From positions 62,001 through 126,000 of the forward strand of contig JADMKE010000005.1 in NCBI GenBank assembly GCA_018780035.1: DNA of 64,000 bases. The letters run 5' to 3'. Under the pieces are notes generated by a model. It searched no databases, had not been told where the DNA came from, and saw nothing but the letters and a program-made list of their open reading frames with translations. The translations under genes were made by a program, and so were the position numbers. Source of the DNA: Candidatus Sericytochromatia bacterium (GTDB taxonomy: Bacteria; Cyanobacteriota; Sericytochromatia; UBA7694). Below, one piece after another: positions 54,005-61,672 of this stretch (position 1 is its first letter; each line of letters starts with the position of its first letter).

Positions 54005-55204
54005 CTATTTTTTTTGCTGTAATTGCTCCAACAGGGCCTGCAAGCCAAAATTGTATTTTTTGCGTTCGGGATTGGCCACTTTGGAAAATTCGCGAAAGTT
54101 AATTTGCTCCCAATTGCTCTTGCTAAAATATTGCAGATAGGTGTCGATATTTTGTTTGTCCAAGATCTGCATGCGCAAGCGCATTTCCACCGATTCTTTG
54201 GCAAAGTCCTGGCCCCGAAAATAGTCGTAGAGCATCACAGCAGCCCAGGCCCCCTGCATAAAATGCCCGCCGACAGTGGCATCGAGCACCCCGGCCTGAA
54301 CCGCTTGCAGTCCCTCAGCAGTCCAGTCGACGCCCCCAGCAACCACGTCTTTGCCAGGCGTGAGCCCCAACTCTTTGAGGGCATCGGTGGCACCCAGAGC
54401 CATCGGATCATTGGCGGCCCAGATCACCTGAATGCTGCCAGGGGGAGCCTGTTGCAACAATTGGCGGGTGCGCAGTCGGGCCTGATCGCGGCTCCAATAG
54501 GCGGGAATCATGTCTTGTAAAAGGGTGTCTTTGCGGCCCCGCGCAGCAATGCCCAGGCCTTTGATGCGGTCGCTGGAGGCATTGGAGAGATTTTCTCCTG
54601 CCAGGCCAATGATCTGGATTTTGGCAAAGGGATTGGCCTCGAAATCGACCTGTTTCAACTCTAAGGCGCGGTCGAGCAGGCGATTGGCAAGGTCAAAACC
54701 CGCCTCTTCGTTTTCGGGCAAAAACTCCCCGAGCCAATACTGAAAGGTTTCACGGGGTTTGCCGACCCGCTTGCGCTCACTTTCGTCGAGCCCCGTGTCG
54801 ATAATAAACGAAGGCACCCGCGCTTTTTCGGCAATTTCCAAAAATTGCCGCCCGGTCTGTTTAAAGTTCTGGAAAACAAGCCCCTGCACAGGATTGGGTC
54901 CAGAGGTGGCCGCTTTGATCTGTTTGAGCGCCGTGGCCGGGTCATCGTGGGCATAATAGACCCGCAAATCCATGCCCAAATCGTTGCAGGCAGCCTGGGT
55001 AAAGTCACGAAACATCGACCAAAAGGTATCGTCGGCCTCCCGAGGCATAAACAGGGCAATTTCTGCCCGGGAGATGGGATCCGCAGGCATTGCCCAAGCC
55101 AAGCCACTCAAGAGACTTAAACCCGCCAAAAGCAGGGCACCACGGTGGCGCAAAGATTTTAAACGGGCTGAGAACAGAGAGTGAAAAGGGGGTTCCGCTT
55201 GCAT
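54005..55204 (-). CDS. Sugar-type ABC transporter substrate-binding protein
   Basis: A 399-residue periplasmic binding protein of the LacI/RbsB-like type (type I fold). The N-terminus has a long basic stretch then a hydrophobic signal (GALLLAGLSLLSGLAWA). IALFMPREADDTFWSMFRDF, AATSGPNPVQGLVFQNF, IQVIWAANDPMALGATDALKEL and DVVAGGVDWTAEGLQAVQAG are the typical strands and hinge segments of sugar-binding members. No permease or ATPase gene is adjacent, so it is an orphan or acts with distant partners. The start at 55204 is chosen because the promoter -10 lies 7 nt before it; a frame to 55240 would extend past the -10 box. Confidence 0.85.
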   Translation of the reverse strand: MQAEPPFHSLFSARLKSLRHRGALLLAGLSLLSGLAWAMPADPISRAEIALFMPREADDTFWSMFRDFTQAACNDLGMDLRVYYAHDDPATALKQIKAATSGPNPVQGLVFQNFKQTGRQFLEIAEKARVPSFIIDTGLDESERKRVGKPRETFQYWLGEFLPENEEAGFDLANRLLDRALELKQVDFEANPFAKIQIIGLAGENLSNASSDRIKGLGIAARGRKDTLLQDMIPAYWSRDQARLRTRQLLQQAPPGSIQVIWAANDPMALGATDALKELGLTPGKDVVAGGVDWTAEGLQAVQAGVLDATVGGHFMQGAWAAVMLYDYFRGQDFAKESVEMRLRMQILDKQNIDTYLQYFSKSNWEQINFREFSKVANPERKKYNFGLQALLEQLQQKK

Positions 55205-55211
55205 GACAGGT

Positions 55212-55240
55212 ATTATATAGTTAATCCGTGAGCCATCCAA
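55212..55240 (-). promoter_or_regulatory. Strong promoter predicting a leaderless mRNA
   Basis: On the minus strand: TTGGAT (55235-55240), 17 nt, TATAAT (55212-55217), then ACCTGTC and the ATG of the binding-protein gene. The -10 is perfect and only 7 nt from the start codon, with no Shine-Dalgarno sequence, so the transcript should begin at or next to the ATG. Confidence 0.65.
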
Positions 55241-55257
55241 TACTGCAGGGAGCCTTC

Positions 55258-56217
55258 ATGCCCAAATCGTTTCAGCCCCTTATGCTCTCAGGTATGCCCT
55301 GTCAAACAGGTCAACGCTCAGTCAGGCCAAGCACCAGGGACCGCTTGCGAAGTCTAAGCTTGGGCCCTTGTCTCGCGGGTCTCTGTCTTGCGGGCCTGTT
55401 GGCCTGCAATCCCCAGCAGAAACCGGCGGGTCAGGCTTTGGTCTTTGCCTCCAACCGCGAGGGAAATTGGGAGATCTGCCGCATTAATCTCAATACCCGC
55501 GAATTTCAAAATCTCAGCCGCTATCCAGATATCGACAAAAGTCCGGCTGTGGCCCCCGATGGACAGCGGGTGGCCTTTGTCTCCAGCCGCGAAGGCCAAG
55601 ACGACCTCTACACCCTGGAATTGGATGGCAGCAATCTCAGCCGCCTGACCCAAGATTTGGCCTGGGAGCGCGACCCCGTTTGGTCACCGGACGGGCGACA
55701 ATTGATCTTTGTCAGCGACCGCGAGGGCCAAGATGACCTCTATCTGATGAATGTCAACAGCCGCGCCAGCCAGCGTATCAGCAAAGACCCAGCCTCTGAG
55801 AGGGAGCCTACTTGGTCACCCGATGGCAAAAAACTGGCGCTGATCAAACAAAAAGCCGATCAAACCAGCTTGGAAATGTTCACACTTGCAGACGGCAAAC
55901 GTCAGACACTCATCAGTGCGCCAGAATTGCGGGCCCCAGCATGGTCTCCCGACGGTTTACAATTGGCGTTTGTCATGCAGGCCGAAAAAAAAGCTGAAAT
56001 TTTTATTCTGGATCTGGAGAGCGGTGAAAAAAAACAACTCACCCGCCATGCTGCCTGGACAGCAGATCCCACCTGGTCTCCCGATGGGAAAAGCCTGGTT
56101 TTTGTCTCCACCCGCGACGGCAATCCCGAAATTTACCGCATCGAAGCCAATGGCAAAAACGAAAAACGCCTAACCGAAAACCCAGCAGCAGAAGCCCATC
56201 CAGCCTGGGTGCCTTGA
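55258..56217 (+). CDS. TolB-like beta-propeller lipoprotein (PD40/WD40-like)
   Basis: A 319-residue protein starting at 55258, with GGGAG 5 nt upstream; an unusually long basic n-region precedes the lipobox LLAC (C50). The mature part is a six-bladed propeller of PD40 repeats, each with a form of P-x-W-S-P-D-G-x-x-L-x-F-V-S-x-R-x-G (for example PVWSPDGRQLIFVSDREG). TolB-type propellers bind proteins or peptides in the periplasm. It lacks the N-terminal domain of TolB, and no tol-pal genes are near. It is divergent from the binding-protein gene with a 53-nt shared promoter region. Confidence 0.85.
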   Translation: MPKSFQPLMLSGMPCQTGQRSVRPSTRDRLRSLSLGPCLAGLCLAGLLACNPQQKPAGQALVFASNREGNWEICRINLNTREFQNLSRYPDIDKSPAVAPDGQRVAFVSSREGQDDLYTLELDGSNLSRLTQDLAWERDPVWSPDGRQLIFVSDREGQDDLYLMNVNSRASQRISKDPASEREPTWSPDGKKLALIKQKADQTSLEMFTLADGKRQTLISAPELRAPAWSPDGLQLAFVMQAEKKAEIFILDLESGEKKQLTRHAAWTADPTWSPDGKSLVFVSTRDGNPEIYRIEANGKNEKRLTENPAAEAHPAWVP

Positions 56218-56302
56218 AAGCCGCGAGTTTGAAGCAAAGCTATTCCAGCCTTTGACTGAGCCCAGTACAATGAGAGGGGGATCTTGCACCCGCCCGCCTA
56301 AA

Positions 56303-56347
56303 GCGGAAATGCCCCGGCCTCCGATCGCATCTCTCTCTCATTTCCGC
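56303..56347 (+). promoter_or_regulatory. Hairpin in the leader of the FabH/OleA-like gene
   Basis: GCGGAAATG (56303-56311) and CATTTCCGC (56339-56347) are exact complements, extended by further partial pairing (GCCT and AGGC) outside. The 27-nt loop is pyrimidine-rich. It ends 31 nt before the ATG at 56379 and could regulate translation. Confidence 0.45.
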
Positions 56348-56378
56348 AGCGAGGCCAACACCGAATAAAGGAACCGCC

Positions 56379-57395
56379 ATGTATTTCGAAAACGTCTCCA
56401 TCATTGGGATGGGCTGTGTGGATGCCCCCCATCGTATCAGCTCCGCCAGCATCGAAGAACAATTAAAAGACAATATTCTGCGCTTTGGCATGCGCCCCAA
56501 CCTGATTGAAGCACTGACAGGCATTAGCGCCCGCCGCTTCTGGGATCCGGGTGTACAGCCCAGCGATGCCGCCACCATGGCTGCCAGCCAAGCGCTCGAA
56601 AACGCGGGTCTTGCCAAAGAGAAACTGGGCGTGGTGATCAGCACCTCCGTCAGCAAAGACTATATCGAGCCCTCTGTGGCCGCCCTGGTACACGGAAATT
56701 TGGGCCTGCGCCCAGAATGCCTGAATTTTGACATTGGCAATGCCTGTCTGGCATTTCTCAATGCCATGACCATTGCGGGCAATATGATCGAACGCAATCA
56801 AATTGACTATGCCCTCGTGGTCTGCGGAGAAAGCAGCCGGGACATTGTCGAAAACACCTTGCCCCGCTTGCAGGGCCCCGACGTTGAAGAAGACTATTTC
56901 CGCGCCCGTTTTGCGACGTTAACCCTCGGTTCGGGCGGCGTCGCCATGGTACTGAGCCATTCCCGACTGGCTCCAGATGGCCACCGCTTTTTGGGTGGGG
57001 TGAGTTTGGCAGACACAAAACACAGTCGGCTCTGCCTGGGTCAAAACCACGATATGACCACTGAAGCAAGCACCCTGCTGATGTCGGGCCTGACATTGGC
57101 CGCCAAGACGTATGAGCGTGCCAAAGCCGACCAGGACTGGGACAAAAAAGACTTCCGCCAGTACATCATGCACCAAGTGGGTGAAGTACACCTGCGCAAA
57201 TGCGCTGAGATTCTGGGCGTACCCCACGAAAAAGTGCCCCGGATCTTCCCCGAATTTGGCAATGTCGGCCCCGCTTCGATCCCTGTGACCTTGGCCAAGG
57301 TGGCCGAACAGGGTGAGATTCAAGCCGGTGACCGCGTGGCCCTGATGGGCATTGGCAGTGGCATCAACTGCGCCATGATGGAAGTGATCTGGTAG
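56379..57395 (+). CDS. FabH/OleA-like thiolase-fold condensing enzyme
   Basis: A 338-residue beta-ketoacyl synthase III-type protein. The catalytic Cys is C123 in DIGNACLAFLNAM, the His H265 in YIMHQVGEVH and the Asn N295 in PEFGNVGPAS, so all three active-site residues are present. The GNACLxFLN form and the segment SSRDIVENTLPRLQ are closer to OleA, which joins two fatty acyl-CoA chains head to head, than to housekeeping FabH (usual motif ACAG). No oleBCD genes follow, and the adjacent hydrolase has a lipoprotein signal unlike OleB. A role in a special lipid or in fatty acid initiation is possible. Confidence 0.8.
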   Translation: MYFENVSIIGMGCVDAPHRISSASIEEQLKDNILRFGMRPNLIEALTGISARRFWDPGVQPSDAATMAASQALENAGLAKEKLGVVISTSVSKDYIEPSVAALVHGNLGLRPECLNFDIGNACLAFLNAMTIAGNMIERNQIDYALVVCGESSRDIVENTLPRLQGPDVEEDYFRARFATLTLGSGGVAMVLSHSRLAPDGHRFLGGVSLADTKHSRLCLGQNHDMTTEASTLLMSGLTLAAKTYERAKADQDWDKKDFRQYIMHQVGEVHLRKCAEILGVPHEKVPRIFPEFGNVGPASIPVTLAKVAEQGEIQAGDRVALMGIGSGINCAMMEVIW

Positions 57396-57413
57396 CCTGT
57401 GTCGCGACACAGG
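57396..57413. promoter_or_regulatory. Perfect 18-bp palindrome at a gene junction
   Basis: CCTGTGTCGCGACACAGG starts directly after the stop codon (57393-57395) of the FabH/OleA-like gene and spans the GTG start of the next gene. It has no T tract, so it is unlikely to be a terminator. A regulator-binding site or a stem that hides the start codon are both possible. Confidence 0.55.
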
Positions 57414-58586
57414 CGGGCAGCCTTCAATGGCCTCTTTCAGCGCAAAGCACTTGCCTCAAGCGCCTTGTTGACCTGTTTATGCAGCCTCTGGCTGGTTTTA
57501 TACGCCTGCACACCCCAGCCCAGCGAACAAGAGACAAAGGCCGCTTCCCAGGCCCACTCAGGAAACCTGGAAACAGACAAAGCGGATAAACAGGTCATCC
57601 AGAAACTCACGCTGAGTCTGCCAAGCAAACCCAATGGCCAAGGCGATTTTTCTCCGCTCTCCCAACGGGCCCAAAACGTTTGGCAAAGTCACCTCAAGCA
57701 AACAGGCCAACAGCCGCTGCAGACTGCCTGCCAGCCTTTTGCGGTCCCCGCCCAGGGCAGATACCAAGGCAGTGTGGTGCTGTTTCACGGATTTACGGCT
57801 TGCCCCCAGCAATTCTGGGAAGTCTCGCGCCTCATTGCCGCCAAAGGCTTTCATGTCTTTGTGCCTTTGCTGCCCGGACACGGCTGGCAATACCAGCAAT
57901 CAGCGGGCAAAGTCAGCGACAATGTCAGCGCCATGCCTGCGGATCAAGACTATACTCGCTACAGCCAACAGGCCACAGAGATGGCGGGCATGTTGCGCGG
58001 AGAAAAGGGCATCAAAGTGGTGGGTGGTCTGTCTTTGGGAGGGGTGGTGGCCGCCTCTGCCGCAATTCAAGCCCCCGATGTCTTTGATCGGGCCCTTTTG
58101 ATGACCCCACTCTTTGACGTCGTGGCCGCTAAAAAGCCCTATTTGCCCCCGGCCAATGTGGTGGTCCCCAAACACCCCATCGATTGGGGACCCGACTGTG
58201 AATTGGAACGCAAAGGGGGCCGGGGCGGCGTTTGCCAATTTCAAATCAAACATATTCGCGCAGCACAACGCCTTGGAGAAGAAACCCTGGCCCAGATTGG
58301 ACAGGTTCAGACTCAAATTCAAGTGGTGGGGGTCGAAGGGGATCATGCTGCCAATAACGAATCATTGGCAAAAGCGGTGGGCTTCTTAAAAAATGGCAAA
58401 GGCTGTCTCTACCAAAAAGGGGTCAGCCATTCGATGCTCTCGCGCTTTGACTCCCCTGACGATCAAAAATTCTGGCTCAAGTCCATGCAAATGCAATTGG
58501 TGCGTTTTGTTGAATCCGGCCAGTATTTTGACATCACCGAATTGAGCCACGAACGGGGTCTGCCCAGGTGCCATATTTCTAGCTAA
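57399..58586 (+). CDS. Alpha/beta hydrolase lipoprotein
   Basis: A 395-residue lipoprotein with lipobox LYAC (C37) after a basic, long n-region. The alpha/beta hydrolase core has VVLFHGFTACPQQFW (oxyanion side), GGLSLGG (S212 nucleophile) and a His in GVSHSML (about 350). PLLPGHGW resembles the Gly-Trp region of esterase or thioesterase-like members (such as EstB and YvaK-type carboxylesterases). The start is GTG at 57399, inside the palindrome, and only 3 nt after the previous stop, so the gene probably shares the transcript of the FabH/OleA-like gene. Processing of the condensing enzyme's product is an open idea; the lipoprotein signal argues against it acting in the cytoplasm. Confidence 0.78.
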   Translation: MSRHRRAAFNGLFQRKALASSALLTCLCSLWLVLYACTPQPSEQETKAASQAHSGNLETDKADKQVIQKLTLSLPSKPNGQGDFSPLSQRAQNVWQSHLKQTGQQPLQTACQPFAVPAQGRYQGSVVLFHGFTACPQQFWEVSRLIAAKGFHVFVPLLPGHGWQYQQSAGKVSDNVSAMPADQDYTRYSQQATEMAGMLRGEKGIKVVGGLSLGGVVAASAAIQAPDVFDRALLMTPLFDVVAAKKPYLPPANVVVPKHPIDWGPDCELERKGGRGGVCQFQIKHIRAAQRLGEETLAQIGQVQTQIQVVGVEGDHAANNESLAKAVGFLKNGKGCLYQKGVSHSMLSRFDSPDDQKFWLKSMQMQLVRFVESGQYFDITELSHERGLPRCHISS

Positions 58587-58593
58587 ACAGCGA

Positions 58594-59010
58594 TTACATT
58601 TCCATCTTGCCCGCAATGGCTTTAAACTCGGTCTCGGTTAAAACATTGTCTTTGTTGGTATCGATCCGTTTAAAGCGCAGCGTTGCATGTTTGAGCACCT
58701 CTTCGAGGGAGACCTTGCCGTCTTTGTTATTGTCCTGTTTTTTCAGGTAATCGGCCACGGGCTGCCGGGCCTGGCCGCGCACAAAGAAAGGCATGAGTTC
58801 CAGCACTTCATCGGTGGTAATAAATCCGTCGCGGTTGGTATCGGCTTTTTTAAAGCGCTCACGGCTGATAGCCTGCATCTCCAGCAGGGTGACTTTGCCA
58901 TCGCGGTTGAGGTCGATTTTGCCAAAGTTTTCACCCCGGGGTTGAGACCAAGCGGGGCCCGTCAGACTGAGGCCAAGCATGAGGGCAAGCGGGAAGATTT
59001 TATTAAACAT
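58594..59010 (-). CDS. Secreted four-EF-hand calcium-binding protein
   Basis: A 138-residue protein with a signal peptide (MFNKIFPLALMLGLSLTGPAWS) and four canonical EF-hand loops: DLNRDGKVTLLE (33-44), DTNRDGFITTDE (57-68), DNNKDGKVSLEE (93-104) and DTNKDNVLTETE (117-128). All have the D-x-N/D-x-D/N-G-x-I/V-x-x-x-E ligand pattern; the fourth lacks the Gly. It is a calmodulin-like protein predicted to lie in the periplasm and bind calcium, as a buffer, sensor or stabiliser of other proteins. It stands alone and converges with the hydrolase gene, 7 nt apart. Confidence 0.88.
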   Translation of the reverse strand: MFNKIFPLALMLGLSLTGPAWSQPRGENFGKIDLNRDGKVTLLEMQAISRERFKKADTNRDGFITTDEVLELMPFFVRGQARQPVADYLKKQDNNKDGKVSLEEVLKHATLRFKRIDTNKDNVLTETEFKAIAGKMEM

Positions 59011-59129
59011 ACGGATTCCTTTTTGTGGGGTGTTGTTCTCATTCTAAACGAAAGTCAGGCCTGAAAACGAATCTGGCTTGATCATGCGCTAAAATAGCGA
59101 AACAGTGACCTTACCGAGAAAGTCAAGAA

Positions 59130-59855
59130 ATGCCCCAATATTTTCAAATCCGCATTCAAGCCTTTTGCTCACGGCTATTCCCACTGCTCTGCCTGCTCTA
59201 TTTACAGGCCTGCAGCGCCGCAGCCATTCTGCCTTTGCCGCCCCTGCCCAGCGGGGTGACGCAAAAAGACACGGGCAGTAACTGGGAAATCAGCCCCAGT
59301 GGCACGCCCCAAGTCGGCCTGGTATTTTATCCGGGTGGGCTCGTCAGCCCCGAGGCCTATCTGCCCCTTTTGGCACCACTGGCCGAAAAAGGGGTCAAGG
59401 TGCTGATCACCAAACCCTTTCTCAATCTGGCGGTTTTTGACGCAGAGGCTGCACTGGCCATCGCAAAAAAAGAACCCCAGCTCAAATGGTTTTTGGCAGG
59501 GCACTCCCTCGGCGGGGCCATGGCCGTCAAAGCCGCGAAAAAAGAGCCAGCGCTCTTTGCGGGCTTGGCCCTGCTCGGGGCCTATGCCGACAAAAATGAC
59601 GCAATCGCAGAGGCCAAGCTGCCCGTGCTCTCCATTTCAGCCAGCTTAGACGGGCTCAGCACCCCCACAAAAATTGAAGCCGCCAAAGGCTATTTGCCCG
59701 CCAGTACACAGTACCGGGTGATTGAAGGCGGCAACCACGCCCAATTTGGCAATTATGGCCCCCAACAGGGCGATGGAAAAGCCAGCGGCGCAAAAGCCTT
59801 GAGCTATTTGCGTTCACCCGACTGCAATTGCCCCACCAGCCCCGAACTGCGCTGA
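59130..59855 (+). CDS. Alpha/beta hydrolase lipoprotein, second type
   Basis: A 241-residue lipoprotein with lipobox LQAC (C28). The fold's elements are VGLVFYPGGLVSPEAYLPL, the nucleophile in LAGHSLGGAMA (S126), the acid in SASLDGLSTPTK (D174) and the His in EGGNHAQFG (H203), a complete Ser-Asp-His triad. The GGNHAQFGNYG ending is typical of a family of small alpha/beta hydrolases with unknown substrate. It overlaps the end of convergent recD by 52 nt, so its last 17 codons are shared with recD on the other strand. Confidence 0.85.
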   Translation: MPQYFQIRIQAFCSRLFPLLCLLYLQACSAAAILPLPPLPSGVTQKDTGSNWEISPSGTPQVGLVFYPGGLVSPEAYLPLLAPLAEKGVKVLITKPFLNLAVFDAEAALAIAKKEPQLKWFLAGHSLGGAMAVKAAKKEPALFAGLALLGAYADKNDAIAEAKLPVLSISASLDGLSTPTKIEAAKGYLPASTQYRVIEGGNHAQFGNYGPQQGDGKASGAKALSYLRSPDCNCPTSPELR

Positions 59856-61672
59856 ATCTTGCGCAGAATCCCCGCTCGCAAGACAGCCACATCGCCCCAG
59901 ATCTCAACCCGTTCGCGGGCGCGGGTCAGCCCCGTGTAGATCAATTCGCGGCTGAGCAGGGGATGCGGCTCGGGCGGCAGCACCAACAAAACACGGTTGA
60001 ATTCTGAGCCCTGGCTCTTGTGAACGGTTAAAGCCCAGGCCGTTTGGTGGGCCTTGAGCTGGGCCGGACTGAAGCTGCGCAAATGGCCCTCAGCATGGCG
60101 AAACCAGACGCGGGGGTTCTGGCCATCGGGGTTCCAGGTCAGGCCCAGATCGCCATTGTAGAGTTCGTGAAGATAGTCGTTTTCGCTGATAAGCACCGGC
60201 CGCAGATGGTACCAGAGCTGGTAGGTGGGCAGAGCCCCACTTTGCAAAAGCGCCTGCTCCATGGCCCGATTCACGTTCTCGACCCCCTGGCGCAGGGCCG
60301 CCAGGATGATCTGCGACTCCAGCGCAGCAAAAGCGACTTCGGGGCTGGGGGCCTGCAAATAGGGAGCGTAATCGGGCAAACGGGCCAAACAGCCCTGTTC
60401 CAAGGCCAAAGGCAAAGGTGCAAGGGAAATATCTGGATAAGTTGAATCTTTCAGCAAGGCCACAGCCTGTTCTGCCTGCCCGGCATTCACGGCACGGGCC
60501 AAATGGCCAATCCCACTTTGGGGGCCAAAGCGGCGGCTGAGCTGCAATTCAATCACACAATTGTGGAAGGGCTCAAGGCTGCTGTGGAAGGGCTCAAGGC
60601 TGCTGTGAAAAGGGCCAGAGCTGGGCGAGAGCTGCAAAGCCCCCAAAAGGGGAGCCAGGGCCGTGATCCGTTCCGGGGTAAAGCTGGTAGCGGGCGCGGC
60701 GCGGCAAATATCCCCCAAGACACAGCCCGCTTCGACCGAGGCCAATTGATCGCGATCCCCCAGCAAGACCAGCCGCGCATCGGGGCGAATGGCGTCCAAT
60801 AATTTGCTCATCATCGCCAGATCGATCATCGAGGCTTCATCCACGATCACCACATCCCAGGGCAGGGGATGCCCCGCATGGTGCACAAAGCGGTGGGAAT
60901 GGGGAATCGTCCCCAATAGCCGGTGCAGGGTCAGGGCTGACTGCGGCCATTGGGCCTGCAATTCAGGGGGCAGATTGAGACCCGGCAAATTCAGATCAAG
61001 CGACTGCTTCATGCGGGCAGCCGCTTTGCCTGTGGGGGCCGCTAAAGCGATCTTGAGATCGGGGGTTTGCTCCAGGAGCAAGGCCAGAATTCGGCTGACG
61101 GTGGTGGTTTTGCCTGTGCCCGGCCCCCCGGCGATCACTGTCAAAGGGTTCAAAAGCACATTGGCGGCGGCCACCGCCTGCCAATCCAAGGCTTGTCCCG
61201 CGCCCCCCCCCTCACCCACATTCGCGGGCGACGTGGCGCCAAGGGGAGAAGCTGGAAAAAGCTGGGCAAAGCGCGGGACGAGCCGCTGCAAATCGGCTGA
61301 AATAGCAGCATTGCCCCGCTGCATCAAGGTCTGCGCCAAACGCGCTTCATACTGCCAATAGCGCTGTAAATACAGGCGCGGCCCCACCAGAATCAGCGGG
61401 AGATAGTCTCCGGCCTGGCCCACAACCAAGGGATGGGCCCGCAAAGCCGCTTGCCATTCAGCCAAAGGGGGATACAAGAGCTCGGTCTCGGGGCTAACCG
61501 GGTGTTCGGCCCAAGCAGCCAAATCGACACAGGCGTTTTGGTTCAAGGTGGCCTCACTGGCCGCTGCGGCCCCCAGCAAAAGCCCCGGATCGTCACTGCC
61601 AGCCAAATCGGAGATCAATTTGACAAAGTGATAGGTGGTGGCAAAGAGGCCCTCGGGCAATACAAGGTTCAT
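59804..61672 (-). CDS. recD: RecD subunit of exonuclease V (RecBCD)
   Basis: The alpha subunit of RecBCD: a 5'-3' SF1B helicase motor that, with RecB and RecC, processes double-strand breaks and degrades foreign linear DNA. The 622 residues contain Walker A GGPGTGKTT (182-190), DEASMIDLAMM (Walker B), LGDRDQLASVEAG and ALTVHKSQGSEFNRVLLVLP. A 7-residue repeat (HSSLEPF twice) lies at 60562-60603, in a variable region. It overlaps recB by 4 nt, so both are co-translated from one message. Confidence 0.93.
   Translation of the reverse strand: MNLVLPEGLFATTYHFVKLISDLAGSDDPGLLLGAAAASEATLNQNACVDLAAWAEHPVSPETELLYPPLAEWQAALRAHPLVVGQAGDYLPLILVGPRLYLQRYWQYEARLAQTLMQRGNAAISADLQRLVPRFAQLFPASPLGATSPANVGEGGGAGQALDWQAVAAANVLLNPLTVIAGGPGTGKTTTVSRILALLLEQTPDLKIALAAPTGKAAARMKQSLDLNLPGLNLPPELQAQWPQSALTLHRLLGTIPHSHRFVHHAGHPLPWDVVIVDEASMIDLAMMSKLLDAIRPDARLVLLGDRDQLASVEAGCVLGDICRAAPATSFTPERITALAPLLGALQLSPSSGPFHSSLEPFHSSLEPFHNCVIELQLSRRFGPQSGIGHLARAVNAGQAEQAVALLKDSTYPDISLAPLPLALEQGCLARLPDYAPYLQAPSPEVAFAALESQIILAALRQGVENVNRAMEQALLQSGALPTYQLWYHLRPVLISENDYLHELYNGDLGLTWNPDGQNPRVWFRHAEGHLRSFSPAQLKAHQTAWALTVHKSQGSEFNRVLLVLPPEPHPLLSRELIYTGLTRARERVEIWGDVAVLRAGILRKIQRSSGLVGQLQSGERK
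60562..60603 (-). repeat. Two tandem 21-nt repeats inside recD
   Basis: Two exact 21-nt copies with a partial third, encoding HSSLEPF twice on the minus strand. A change in copy number keeps the reading frame. Confidence 0.75.
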
